DNA of 64,000 nt, taken from Bradyrhizobium sp. CB1015 (lineage in GTDB: Bacteria; Pseudomonadota; Alphaproteobacteria; Rhizobiales; Xanthobacteraceae). Positions 34,256 to 42,503 of the stretch are shown here, piece after piece (the first letter of the stretch is position 1; the number at the start of each line of letters is the position of its first letter). The translations under genes and the position numbers were made by a program. The stretch covers positions 3,038,001-3,102,000 of the forward strand of contig NZ_CP104174.1 of the NCBI RefSeq assembly GCF_025200925.1, read 5' to 3'. The notes under the pieces were generated by a model. That model searched no databases and was not told the DNA's origin. It saw only the letters and a list, made by a program, of their open reading frames with translations.

Positions 34256-35770
34256 TCACTTGCCCGGCGCGACGCGCAGCCGGTGCAATCGATGCAGCTC
34301 CCCGGCGGCGTCTTTCATCAGGCTGCGCGCCGCCTCTCGCTCCCGGCCGACGATGAACCCCGATGCGAAGGCCTGGGCGCGCCGGTTCGCCGGCGGCGCT
34401 GACAACGCCGTCTCCGTCGCCAGCTCACGATGCGTCATGAAGTCGTTGAGCGATCCCAGCGCGGATTGAATCGCCTTCAGCCGGCCGGAGAGGCTTGCGA
34501 GATGCTTGCGGTCGCGATCACTGTAGAGGCTCATGAAGAAGTCGACGGCGTATCGGATCTTCTTGATCCTGATGCGCAACTTGTGACGTTGCATCGGATC
34601 GAGATCGTCCAGATGCTTGCCCTGCTTGCGCGCCTTCCTGATCCGGCGGTCCAGCACCGCCGCGGCGTAGGCGGCAATCGACCGGTGGTCGTCGGCACGG
34701 GACTGTCCGGTCTCGATCCACTCGATCACGTCGATCAGCAGGCGGCGGTAGCGGGGTGATTCGACGGCCTTGCGGGCGCGCGCGAAGGCGGCCCTCCGCT
34801 CCGCGGAAAACTTCTTGGCGATCGCGCGAGCGCCGCGTTTCGGCACGCCCTGATCGGCGATCGGCCGAATGCTTTCATTGAGGAAGACGTCGATCTCGCG
34901 TGCCGGCGCCAGCTCGCCCGTGAGCCATTTGAGCTCGGCCTTGATCCGCTCCGTGCTGGCGCGCGGCAGGATGTCGGAGAACAGCGAGATCGCGGCCCGT
35001 AAGCGCCGCAGGCCGACGCGCATCTGGTGGACGCCTTGCGAATCCATGTCCCGCACGGGATCGGCATTTGCCGTGATCTGACGCAGCGTCGAATGCGCGA
35101 TGACGCCGAAGGCATTGTGCGGCGACAGCTCGCAGTTCAGCTCGATCGGCTCGGCATGCTGCGCCCCTGCGCCGTTTCCCGTCACGAGTTGAAAGCCACG
35201 CTCGGCTTTCGAGCGCAGATCGAGCTCGGCACCCGTTCCGCGTTCGAGATTGCGCGCCAGCCGGAACAGGTCGGTGACCTGTCCGGACTTCAGTTCCAGC
35301 TCGAGCTCGGCGACTGGCCGCGAGCGCCGTCCGGCGCCGATACGGCCACGGTCGACGGCGAGCTCGATCTGGCTCCGTCGCACCCGCCTTGCCTCAGTCG
35401 TGCGATGGACCTCGGTCTGGAACACAGGCCGCAGCTTGCGCGGAAGTTTCTTGGACGCGAGATCCGCCAGAGGCGTGTTCTTGATCTTCTTGAAGTCGGG
35501 CCTTGTACCTGCGACCTCATGTTCCCATTCGCCGCGCGTCAGGGTTCCGGAGCCACCGGCCTTCACGGTCTGCACGTAGCGGTCGCCGATCTTGCGGACG
35601 CGGAGCGTGAGGCCATGTCGCCTGAGCTTCTGCTTGCTGGTGTCGTAGTAGATCGACACCAGATTCTGCTCCGACCGGTCGCCGCGCTGTCCGTTTAACG
35701 CGCCATCGCGCAGGACGGATGACAGCTTTCGCGGCGCAACGCGGAATTTGAGTTCCGTTTCGGCGTTCAT
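34256..35770 (-). CDS. CYTH and CHAD domain protein
   Basis: This is a 504-residue two-domain protein. The CYTH domain (about 1-210) has ETELKFRV near the N-terminus, IYYDTSKQKLRRHGLTLRVRK and AELELELKSG: the EXEXK-type triphosphate/metal site and the charged tunnel. The CHAD domain (about 225-500) has VHQMRVGLRRLRAAISLFSD and HKLRIRIKKIRYAVDFF, the two conserved His helices that bind polyphosphate. It is a cytoplasmic inorganic triphosphatase or polyphosphate-associated protein of the YgiF type. It is a single gene running next to the avidin-like gene. Confidence 0.93.
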   Translation of the reverse strand: MNAETELKFRVAPRKLSSVLRDGALNGQRGDRSEQNLVSIYYDTSKQKLRRHGLTLRVRKIGDRYVQTVKAGGSGTLTRGEWEHEVAGTRPDFKKIKNTPLADLASKKLPRKLRPVFQTEVHRTTEARRVRRSQIELAVDRGRIGAGRRSRPVAELELELKSGQVTDLFRLARNLERGTGAELDLRSKAERGFQLVTGNGAGAQHAEPIELNCELSPHNAFGVIAHSTLRQITANADPVRDMDSQGVHQMRVGLRRLRAAISLFSDILPRASTERIKAELKWLTGELAPAREIDVFLNESIRPIADQGVPKRGARAIAKKFSAERRAAFARARKAVESPRYRRLLIDVIEWIETGQSRADDHRSIAAYAAAVLDRRIRKARKQGKHLDDLDPMQRHKLRIRIKKIRYAVDFFMSLYSDRDRKHLASLSGRLKAIQSALGSLNDFMTHRELATETALSAPPANRRAQAFASGFIVGREREAARSLMKDAAGELHRLHRLRVAPGK

Positions 35771-35882
35771 CGGGCATGCTTCCGTTGTTCATTCAAAGTG
35801 ACGCTACCGCGAGAAGTTCCGATGCAACGGGCTTTTCCAATGTCGAAGTATCCGCCCCGTGATCCATGCCGGCCGCATGACC

Positions 35883-36152
35883 TTATCTCAGTTCCCGCAG
35901 CAACTTGAGCGCATCATCCAGCAACGAATCGAGCTGCCTCCGCTCGCTGATCGCGTCTCTGGCGAACAGCCCATGCTTGCGTGCGTTCCGGTTTCCTGGC
36001 GGCGCGCCGCATCCCGGTGCGCCGCCGTGCATGCGGCAGCGCGCCTTGCCGCGCGCGGCCGGCGCGCGGCAAGGGTTGCCATCGCGAGTCCTGGCGCCGC
36101 AGCGAGGGCTGGCCTGCATCGAGGAGGTATTGCGGGCGTGGGGGCTGGTCAT
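35883..36152 (-). CDS. HGG-motif small protein
   Basis: This 89-residue protein has CGARTRDGNPCRAPAARGKARCRMHGG near the middle, followed by GAPPGNRNARKHG. Cys and His residues spaced as C-x9-C-x10-C-x2-H could form a zinc site. The protein ends with a helix (DSLLDDALKLLREL). The pattern is that of HGGxxG-type proteins often found near phage or mobile genes in alphaproteobacteria. Its start ATG shares one base with the stop of the upstream gene, so the two are translationally coupled. Confidence 0.75.
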   Translation of the reverse strand: MTSPHARNTSSMQASPRCGARTRDGNPCRAPAARGKARCRMHGGAPGCGAPPGNRNARKHGLFARDAISERRQLDSLLDDALKLLRELR

Positions 36153-36754
36153 CAGCGCATCTCTTGCCCTGCGCCGCTCGCGCCAGCCTCCGCACCGATC
36201 AGATGCGCATGCTGCGTGACGTTGCCCACGATCGCCCGTCCGCCGTCCTGCACCGACAGGTTCTGCACCGTGATCGCGCGCTCGTCGCTGTTGCGGTGGC
36301 GATTGAGCGCCTCGACCTGGGCGGCGAAGGTGCGGGACAGCCGGGTCAACGCGCGGGCGATGCCCTCCTGCTGCGCGAGATCGTCGGTGCAGGCGAGCCG
36401 GCAGGCACAGCGCATCGCCGCCATGTGCACCGACACCATCTGGGAAACCAGCAAGGCCTCGATGGAATCCTTCGGCGCGATGCTCCTGATCGTCGAGATC
36501 ATGAAGGCGAGGTTGGCTTCGTCGGGCTTCTGCCCGACCACACTGGCCTTGACCAATTGCCTCAATATGCCGTGCATCGCGTCACGGTCGGCGGCGCCGA
36601 GCGCCTCGACCAGCAGCTGCTCGCCGGCGTGCGGATCGGGATGGCTGATCGCAATGCGCCTCTTGTAGAGTTTTACGCGCGGGTTCGCGGCGGAGGCGCT
36701 GCGATCGGATGCCGCGAGCGGCGAAGTGATGTGGCGTTCGAGAGCTGTCGTCAT
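36152..36754 (-). CDS. Hypothetical protein coupled to the HGG-motif gene
   Basis: The 200-residue protein starts at ATG 36754 (MTTALERHITSPLAASDR), since farther upstream the frame is Arg-rich. Its middle is helical (MHGILRQLVKASVVGQKPDEANLAFMISTIRS, SQMVSVHMAAMRCACRLA). The tail EALNRHRNSDERAITVQNLSVQDGGRAIVGNVT is the most distinctive part. I recall similar tails with HGG-motif partners, possibly phage-related. No catalytic motif is visible and the function is unknown. Confidence 0.75.
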   Translation of the reverse strand: MTTALERHITSPLAASDRSASAANPRVKLYKRRIAISHPDPHAGEQLLVEALGAADRDAMHGILRQLVKASVVGQKPDEANLAFMISTIRSIAPKDSIEALLVSQMVSVHMAAMRCACRLACTDDLAQQEGIARALTRLSRTFAAQVEALNRHRNSDERAITVQNLSVQDGGRAIVGNVTQHAHLIGAEAGASGAGQEMR

Positions 36755-37186
36755 GTGCTGTGTCCTTTTGCCGGCGCAGGCGCGAACGGCCCGTTCGCCG
36801 CTGCGCGCGAATGCGAATTTTGAAGTGTCGATGAAGGGGTTTAGGCGCAACGGGGTCGGGACGGCTTCGGCCTGGCAGGCCGTGACGCTCGCGATTGTTG
36901 CGATGATGCCAGTATGCCACTGTTTTGCCCGACGCACCAGGATTTATTTCGTAAATCCGAAAAGCTTCGTTCGTGCCCCGCAAGTCCTTGTTCTGACAGG
37001 GCCGGTCTACTGTGCATGGGGTTGTTTTCACACTTTTGTTTTGGACGCGGCGCGTACGTGCCGTGCCGCGGAATGCCGGCACGCAAACGCGATTGCGAAA
37101 TCCGGTCCAGCCGCTCATCATGATCGTCGGAGGCGTCGCACCAACAAGCATGCACAAGCGGCGCCAAGAGGTCTGGGAGAGAACGA
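36755..37186. other. Intergenic region with a GGATTTA palindrome
   Basis: No convincing gene is present. The palindrome GGATTTA-N5-TAAATCC at 36940-36958 has perfect 7-bp arms around TTTCG and could be an operator for the divergent HGG pair or the TctC-type gene. A T-rich patch follows at 37021-37045. Confidence 0.45.
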
Positions 37187-38170
37187 ATGCAACGAACGGC
37201 CCGCCTGCTGGCAGTCATCGCAGGACTTTGCGCCTCGGCGCTGGCGACAGAGGCTCCCGCGCAGAAATATCCGTCGCGGCCGGTCAAGATCATGGTCGGC
37301 TTCAGCGCGGGCGGGCCGGTCGATGTCGTCGCGCGCATCATCGGCGATCGGCTCAGCAACAAGCTCGGCCAGCCCTTCGTGGTCGAGAACCGCGCCGGCG
37401 CCAACGGCATGATCGCGGCCGAAGGCGTCGCGCGCGCGGATGCGGACGGCTACACCATGCTCGCCTGCAACTCGTCGACGATCACGCTGAACAAGACGCT
37501 GTTCAGGGATATCCGCTACGATCCGCAAGTGGACTTTACGCCGCTCACCACCGTCGTGTCCGCGCCGCTCGTCCTCGTTGTCAATCCCGAGAATCCCAAG
37601 ACGGCGAACATCAAGTCGGTGGCCGATCTCGTCGCTGCGGCCAAGGCCGCGCCCGGCGCGCTCGCCTACGGCTCCGGCGGCAACGGCAATCTTGCCCATC
37701 TCGCCATGGAGCTGCTCAGCCAGAAGGCCGGCATCAAGCTGATCCACGTGCCCTATCGCGGCGGCTCGGCCGCCGAGGTCGGCATCCTCGCGCAGGAGGT
37801 GCTGGCGGTGTTCGATCCGCTCTCCGCCGTGCCGCTGGTCAAGGCCGGCAAGCTGCGCGCGCTGGCAGTGTCCTCGGCCGAGCGGCTGCCGGCGCTGCCT
37901 GATGTGCCGACGATGGCGGAAGCCGGCTACCCCGGATTCGACATCTCGTTCTGGGTTGGCTTCTTCATGCCGAAGGCGACGCCCGCGCCGATCCTGGAAA
38001 CCCTGCACCGGGAGATCGTCGCCGCCGCCAAGGATCCGGCGGCCGAGGAGAAGCTCGGCTCGCAGGGCGTCGTCAGCGTACTCAGCCCGGCCGACTACGC
38101 CGCGAAGATCGCCAAGGAGACCAAGGAACTCGCCGAGGTGGTCGCGGCTGCGAACATCAAGGCGGAATAG
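37187..38170 (+). CDS. Tripartite tricarboxylate transporter (Bug/TctC) binding protein
   Basis: This 327-residue precursor has a signal peptide (MQRTARLLAVIAGLCASALA). The mature part begins with the Bug-family segment YPSRPVKIMVGFSAGGPVDVVARII, followed by VVENRAGANGMIAAEGVA, HVPYRGGSAAEV and LPDVPTMAEAGYPGFDIS. It is a periplasmic carboxylate-binding protein. Neither TctA nor TctB is nearby, which is normal for the expanded Bug family. GGGAGAG precedes the ATG. Confidence 0.93.
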   Translation: MQRTARLLAVIAGLCASALATEAPAQKYPSRPVKIMVGFSAGGPVDVVARIIGDRLSNKLGQPFVVENRAGANGMIAAEGVARADADGYTMLACNSSTITLNKTLFRDIRYDPQVDFTPLTTVVSAPLVLVVNPENPKTANIKSVADLVAAAKAAPGALAYGSGGNGNLAHLAMELLSQKAGIKLIHVPYRGGSAAEVGILAQEVLAVFDPLSAVPLVKAGKLRALAVSSAERLPALPDVPTMAEAGYPGFDISFWVGFFMPKATPAPILETLHREIVAAAKDPAAEEKLGSQGVVSVLSPADYAAKIAKETKELAEVVAAANIKAE

Positions 38171-38181
38171 GGCGCGACGCG

Positions 38182-38640
38182 CTATCCGCCGATCAGCTGC
38201 TTCAGCCGGTCAAGCAGCGGACGTTGTCCTGCGTTGATCTTCTCCTGCGCCGCGTCGAGCGTGAACCATTCGGCGCGGTCGACTTCCGGAAAGGCCTGCC
38301 GCTTGCCGCTGCGCGGCGGCCATTCCATTTCGAACGTGTTGCTGCGGATGCGGCGCACGTCGAGATCGAGCTCTGTCGCGAAGGCGGTGACGAGCTTGCC
38401 CCCGCGCTGCCTGACCTCGCCAAGCGGGGTCAGCGGCACGGACAGCTCCTGTCCCAACTCCTCGGCGAACTCCCGTCGCGCGGCGGCCTCTGCATCGTCT
38501 CCGTCCGCGTACTCGCCCTTCGGGATCGACCAGGCGCCGAGATCCTTGTTGCGCCAGAACGGCCCTCCGGGATGGACGAGGAGCACCTCGATGTTCCCAC
38601 GCTTGCGATAGGCGATGATCCCGGCACTCTTCGATGGCAT
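38182..38640 (-). CDS. Nudix hydrolase
   Basis: This 152-residue enzyme carries the Nudix box GEYADGDDAEAAARREFAEELGQEL, with the REF-x-EEL-G metal-binding core intact. SAGIIAYRKRGNIEVLLVHPGG at the start is typical of Ap4A-type or NTP-directed family members. It hydrolyses nucleoside diphosphates linked to another moiety with Mg2+. The gene is convergent with the Bug-family gene and divergent from the DUF1236 gene. Confidence 0.93.
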   Translation of the reverse strand: MPSKSAGIIAYRKRGNIEVLLVHPGGPFWRNKDLGAWSIPKGEYADGDDAEAAARREFAEELGQELSVPLTPLGEVRQRGGKLVTAFATELDLDVRRIRSNTFEMEWPPRSGKRQAFPEVDRAEWFTLDAAQEKINAGQRPLLDRLKQLIGG

Positions 38641-38684
38641 TGCAGGTTCCGCAGAAGAGGCGCGGCCTTCCCTCGGGAAAAACT

Positions 38685-38709
38685 GGAACCGAGCGTTTTA
38701 GCGCAGGTT
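38685..38709 (+). promoter_or_regulatory. EcfG-like promoter (GGAAC-N16-GGTT)
   Basis: GGAAC at 38685-38689 and GGTT at 38706-38709 resemble the alphaproteobacterial general-stress sigma factor (EcfG) promoter GGAAC-N16-17-CGTT with one mismatch. It lies 35 bp before the DUF1236 gene, giving a short leader. Confidence 0.4.
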
Positions 38710-38744
38710 AGTAGCCATGTTCATTTGATGAAAGGGAGTGAACC

Positions 38745-39833
38745 ATGATCCGCCTGTTGACAACCACCGCATTGGGGGTGGTGCTGGCGAGCGCCGCGTT
38801 TGCGCAATCGCCCAGCACGAATCCGCCGTCTCAGCAGACGCCGCAGTCCCAGTCGAATTCAACCGCGCCATCCACGACCTCGCCCTCGAGCGCGGCGGAC
38901 AAGCAGCAGACCACATCGCAACCGCAGCAATCCCCGACGTCGGGAACGCCAGCACAGACCACGCAGGCCAATCCACCATCGTCCGGCTCCGGCACCGGCA
39001 ATACGGGCTCGACCGCGCAGTCCCAGAGCGGATCGGCAAATTCCAATGCAGCCGGCAACCAGCCTGCAACGCAGCAGAGCGCCAACCCGCCTCCTGCGAA
39101 TACCAACCAGGCGCAGGATCGGTCCAATCCGCCGCCGACCAACAATCAGGCCCAGCAGGCACCCGCCGCATCCGGAACCAACCAGGCCCAGCAGGCACCA
39201 ACCAACCAGGCACAGGGTGAGCGTTCCGGCACCAGCTCGCAGGCGGCCGCCCAGGCCGACGTCAATATCAGCAAGCAGCAGGAGACCAAGATCAGCGCGT
39301 CGATCTCGCACCTCAACGTGCGGCCGCTGACCAACGTCAATTTCTCGCTGAATGTCGGCACGGTGGTGCCGCGCGACGTGCAGCTCTCGACACTGCCGCC
39401 CGACGTGGTCGAGATCGTGCCGCAATATCGCGGCTACAGCTTCGCGCTGGTGAAAGATCAGATCGTCGTGGTCGATCCGGCGACCTACAAGATCGTAACG
39501 GTGCTGCCGTATTCGGGCCAGTCCACGGCGACAACGACGACGACCACACGCGAGCGCAGCGCCAGCAAGTTCTCGGACCGCGATCGCGAGGTGATCCGCA
39601 AGCATGCGAAGACCCGCACCGAAGGACGTAGCGAGGCGCGGACCACCGGCAGCACGGCACGCAGTGAGATGCGCATCGGTGATCGGGTCCCGGAGACCGT
39701 CGAGGTCGAGGAATTCCCGACCACGGTCTACCGCGATGCGCCGGGCTTGCGCGAATATCGCTATATCCATCGCGACAGCAGGACCTACGTCATCGAGCCG
39801 CGCGAACGTCGGGTGATCGAGGAGATCGACTAG
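38745..39833 (+). CDS. Secreted DUF1236 protein with low-complexity N-terminus
   Basis: This 362-residue precursor has a signal peptide (MIRLLTTTALGVVLASAAFA). Residues ~21-175 are Gln/Asn/Ser/Pro/Thr-rich and disordered (many QSN, NPP and QQAP units). A structured DUF1236 part follows from about 185 (NVGTVVPRDVQLSTLPPDVVEIVPQYRGYSFALVKDQIVVVDPATYKIV). A second, shorter such motif lies near the C-terminus (RDAPGLREYRYIHRDSRTYVIEP). DUF1236 proteins are small, abundant periplasmic proteins of rhizobia with no known activity. A candidate stress promoter and a strong hairpin terminator flank the gene. Confidence 0.88.
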   Translation: MIRLLTTTALGVVLASAAFAQSPSTNPPSQQTPQSQSNSTAPSTTSPSSAADKQQTTSQPQQSPTSGTPAQTTQANPPSSGSGTGNTGSTAQSQSGSANSNAAGNQPATQQSANPPPANTNQAQDRSNPPPTNNQAQQAPAASGTNQAQQAPTNQAQGERSGTSSQAAAQADVNISKQQETKISASISHLNVRPLTNVNFSLNVGTVVPRDVQLSTLPPDVVEIVPQYRGYSFALVKDQIVVVDPATYKIVTVLPYSGQSTATTTTTTRERSASKFSDRDREVIRKHAKTRTEGRSEARTTGSTARSEMRIGDRVPETVEVEEFPTTVYRDAPGLREYRYIHRDSRTYVIEPRERRVIEEID

Positions 39834-39842
39834 GTCGATCGA

Positions 39843-39874
39843 GATCGGAGCCGCGCAAGCGAGCGGCTCCGATC
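39843..39874 (+). terminator. 12-bp hairpin after the DUF1236 gene
   Basis: GATCGGAGCCGC and GCGGCTCCGATC form a perfect 12-bp stem around an 8-base loop, 9 bases after the stop. The following bases (ACTAGAG) lack a T-run, so it may be only partly intrinsic. Confidence 0.65.
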
Positions 39875-39878
39875 ACTA

Positions 39879-39927
39879 GAGCATGATCCGGAAAAGTGTG
39901 AAGCGGTTTTCCGAAATGATCATGCTC
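39879..39927. repeat. Dispersed palindromic repeat GAGCATGATCCGGAAAA type
   Basis: GAGCATGATC (39879-39888) pairs with GATCATGCTC (39918-39927), and CCGGAAAA pairs imperfectly with TTTTCCG inside. Elements with this core are frequent in Bradyrhizobium intergenic regions. A second hairpin, AACGCGATG ... CATCGCGCTT (39938-39977), follows and touches the stop of the transglycosylase gene. Confidence 0.8.
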
Positions 39928-39976
39928 AAACAACAACCTAAAACGCGATGACGATTCATCCTAATCGCATCGCGCT

Positions 39977-40939
39977 TTAGCCTGACGTCCGTTCGCGCGA
40001 TGCGATGCGAACGGAGCGCGCCTTCGCGCTCTTTCCGGCCGCGCGTGCCGCGATCATGCTGCGTGCCTTGCCGGGGCCCGTGGCATTCTTCCGCAGCAGG
40101 ATTGCAAATCGCTTGCGCGCGCGGTTCGTCGTCAGCCGCGCCGCGAGTTGCTCGGCCTTGCGAATGATGCCCGCAACCGAAGGCGTCAGGTTCACCGGTA
40201 CCCAGGCGACGTCCTTGGCCTTGGAAAGACTGCCGATGCCTTCGCATGGTGCTTCGCGCGGCAGGTCGATCCTGATCGCGAGCGCCTCCGACCGTTCGAT
40301 CCAGTCTTCGGCCTTTGTGCCGGTGATGATCCGGACATAGTCGCGGGTTTCGCGCGGCAGCTCGCTCTCCCTGGCGAGCCATTTCTGGATGCGGCCGGGA
40401 CCGGCATTGTAGGCGGCGGCAGCAAGGCCGAGATTGCCGAAATCGTCGCGCAGCTTGCGCAGGAATTTTGCCGACGCCGGCAGCGCCTTCATCGGATCGA
40501 AGGGATCGTCGAGCCCGACCTCGGCGGCCGTTTCCGGCATGAACTGCGCGACGCCCTGCGCGCCGGCATGGCTGACCTCGTTGGACTTGAAGCGGCTCTC
40601 CTGCCAGATCAGGCGCGCGAAGAACGGCACCGGAATGCCGCTGGATTCGGCGGCCTGGCGCAGCGCGTGACAAAATCGTTCGGTCGGCGACGGCTCCGTC
40701 TGCACCGCCGGCTCGACCGCGCGCGGTGGCTCGATCACCTGCTCATAAGCCGCGTGCGCGTTGGCAAGCTCGATCGCCTGCACGCTGGCGACGAAGAGTT
40801 CGACCACCGGAACAAGTGACGAGGCATGATTGTTCTGAAGAACAGTGGTGTCGAAACGTGATGCTTGCCGGGTTGCCGACGGATCGAGGTCGCACATCAG
40901 AAGCAGAAACGCGGCGCAGGCCGCGACGACAAATCGCAT
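39977..40939 (-). CDS. Lytic transglycosylase, SLT domain
   Basis: This 320-residue secreted protein has an N-terminal hydrophobic segment (FVVAACAAFLLLMC) acting as signal or anchor. The SLT domain follows: E114 of WQESRF is the catalytic acid, GAQGVAQFMPETAAEVGLDDPFDP is the second motif and AAAYNAGPGRIQKWL the third. It cleaves peptidoglycan glycan strands to 1,6-anhydromuropeptides. The C-terminal ~90 residues are Lys/Arg/Ala-rich and probably disordered. The start is taken as ATG 40939, because the upstream in-frame TTG directly abuts the GAGG ribosome site. Confidence 0.9.
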   Translation of the reverse strand: MRFVVAACAAFLLLMCDLDPSATRQASRFDTTVLQNNHASSLVPVVELFVASVQAIELANAHAAYEQVIEPPRAVEPAVQTEPSPTERFCHALRQAAESSGIPVPFFARLIWQESRFKSNEVSHAGAQGVAQFMPETAAEVGLDDPFDPMKALPASAKFLRKLRDDFGNLGLAAAAYNAGPGRIQKWLARESELPRETRDYVRIITGTKAEDWIERSEALAIRIDLPREAPCEGIGSLSKAKDVAWVPVNLTPSVAGIIRKAEQLAARLTTNRARKRFAILLRKNATGPGKARSMIAARAAGKSAKARSVRIASRERTSG

Positions 40940-41116
40940 TTGCGGGGACAACCTCGAACTGTGGGATGAACGGCCAGCGATGCGCCGGCGATAGGAAGTT
41001 CTTAACCGTCCGATTGCGGCAAAGCTGCGGTCTCCTCGGTTCCTTCGGTGTTACTACGGTGTTCCCGCAGAGAAACCTTCCGCGGTCTTGCGGGCCGCTT
41101 GCGAGTGGGATGCGCG

Positions 41117-42154
41117 ATGACGATACGATGGATGCTTGGCGCGTTGATTTCGCTGTGGCTCGTCGGCCCGGCTTTCGCAGGCAATCTCGATCCGGCTGCG
41201 GTGAACGAGGCTGCGCGTCCTGCGAAGCCGCCGGCCACTGACAAGCTGAATGCAGCCGTGGTGAAACTTCAGGTGCTGCTCGATCGCGCCCAATTCTCGC
41301 CCGGCGAGATCGACGGAAAGTTCGGCGAGAACGCGCAGAAGGCGCTCAAGGCGTTCGCGGAGCAGAACGGCATCGCATCCGACAAGGTTCTGGCGCCGGA
41401 GCTCTGGGACAAGCTGACCGCAGCGAGCGAGGGCCCCGTTCTCGTCGACTACAAGATCACGGACGCGGATGTGAAAGGGCCTTTCCTGGAGAAGTTGCCG
41501 AGCAAGCTCGACGCCATGAAATCGCTGAAGGCGCTGAGCTACACCAGCCCTCTCGAAGGACTTGCCGAGAAATTCCACATGAGCACGGATCTGCTCAGGG
41601 CGCTCAATCCGAGCAAGGCGTTCGACAAGGCCGGAGAGACGGTCGTCGTTACCAACGTTCCGGCACGGCGCGAGCTGCCGCGCATCGCCCGGCTCGAGGT
41701 CGACAAGACGCACGGGACCTTGAAAGCATTCGACGCCAGTGGCGCTCTGCTGGCGTTCTATCCGGCGTCGGTCGGCAGTCCGGATCGCCCGACGCCGACC
41801 GGGACGCTGAAGGTCACCGGCACGAACGAGCAGCCGACCTACCATTACAATCCCGAGTACAAGTTCAAGAGCGTCAAATCCACCAGGCCGTTCGACATCC
41901 AGCCGGGGCCCAACAATCCCGTGGGAGCGTACTGGATCAGCCTGTCGGCGCAGGGCTACGGCATTCACGGCACGGCAGAGCCCGACAAGGTCAGCAAGTC
42001 GGCGTCGCATGGCTGCGTCCGTCTCACCAATTGGGACGCGCGTGTGCTCGGCGAGAACGTGAAGCGCGGCACACTGGTCGTCTTCGTTGATGCGCCGACG
42101 GAATCCTCCTCGCGGCGCCAGGGCACGCCTGCTGCGAAGCGCGCGGCGAACTAG
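41117..42154 (+). CDS. L,D-transpeptidase with peptidoglycan-binding region
   Basis: This 345-residue precursor has a signal peptide (MTIRWMLGALISLWLVGPAFA). A peptidoglycan-binding helix bundle (VVKLQVLLDRAQFSPGEIDGKFGENAQKALKAF) is followed by a LysM-like stretch (LAEKFHMSTDLLRALNP). The YkuD catalytic domain has GYGIHGTAEP and SHGCVRLTNWD with C300 as nucleophile. It makes 3-3 cross-links, or attaches or detaches proteins, in the murein. It is located next to a lytic transglycosylase gene but divergent from it, so both murein-active enzymes may be co-regulated. Confidence 0.93.
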   Translation: MTIRWMLGALISLWLVGPAFAGNLDPAAVNEAARPAKPPATDKLNAAVVKLQVLLDRAQFSPGEIDGKFGENAQKALKAFAEQNGIASDKVLAPELWDKLTAASEGPVLVDYKITDADVKGPFLEKLPSKLDAMKSLKALSYTSPLEGLAEKFHMSTDLLRALNPSKAFDKAGETVVVTNVPARRELPRIARLEVDKTHGTLKAFDASGALLAFYPASVGSPDRPTPTGTLKVTGTNEQPTYHYNPEYKFKSVKSTRPFDIQPGPNNPVGAYWISLSAQGYGIHGTAEPDKVSKSASHGCVRLTNWDARVLGENVKRGTLVVFVDAPTESSSRRQGTPAAKRAAN

Positions 42155-42426
42155 TCTTTGGGAAAATCCTTGCGCATCGCGATCTCGGCGGCATCGCCGG
42201 GCGACAGCACGGTCTGGTCGAAGGCGGCCTGCGGCTTCGTCATGATGTCGTAGAGCGAGATGCCCTTGATCGGCTTGCCCATGAGCTCGCGGACGCATTC
42301 GGCGAGCGTGCCGTTGTAGACGAGATAGGGCGGACCCCGATCCTTCAGCCGCTCGCCCTTCAGCGACGGCCATTTCTTCAGCTCGGCCGGCGCGTCATAG
42401 GCGATCGGCGATCCCTCTTTGAACAT
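42151..42426 (-). CDS. Conserved hypothetical protein
   Basis: This 91-residue protein (MFKEGSPIAYDAPAELKKWPSLKGERLKDRGPPYLVYNGTLAECVRELMGKP...) is soluble, with no signal peptide or known domain. Similar small proteins are frequent in Bradyrhizobium, recalled from their pattern. Its stop overlaps the L,D-transpeptidase stop by four bases, tail to tail. No function is proposed. Confidence 0.65.
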   Translation of the reverse strand: MFKEGSPIAYDAPAELKKWPSLKGERLKDRGPPYLVYNGTLAECVRELMGKPIKGISLYDIMTKPQAAFDQTVLSPGDAAEIAMRKDFPKD

Positions 42427-42503
42427 GCGTTTGGCCCCGGTGGCTTGGATGGCCGGGAAGCCTACAGCCGCCGGGTAAACACCCCTTAAAGAATTGGTTC
42501 AAA

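Noticed and set aside
35883..36754. HGG pair as evidence of a resident prophage
   Set aside because: No integrase, capsid or terminase genes surround it, so a prophage is not supported.
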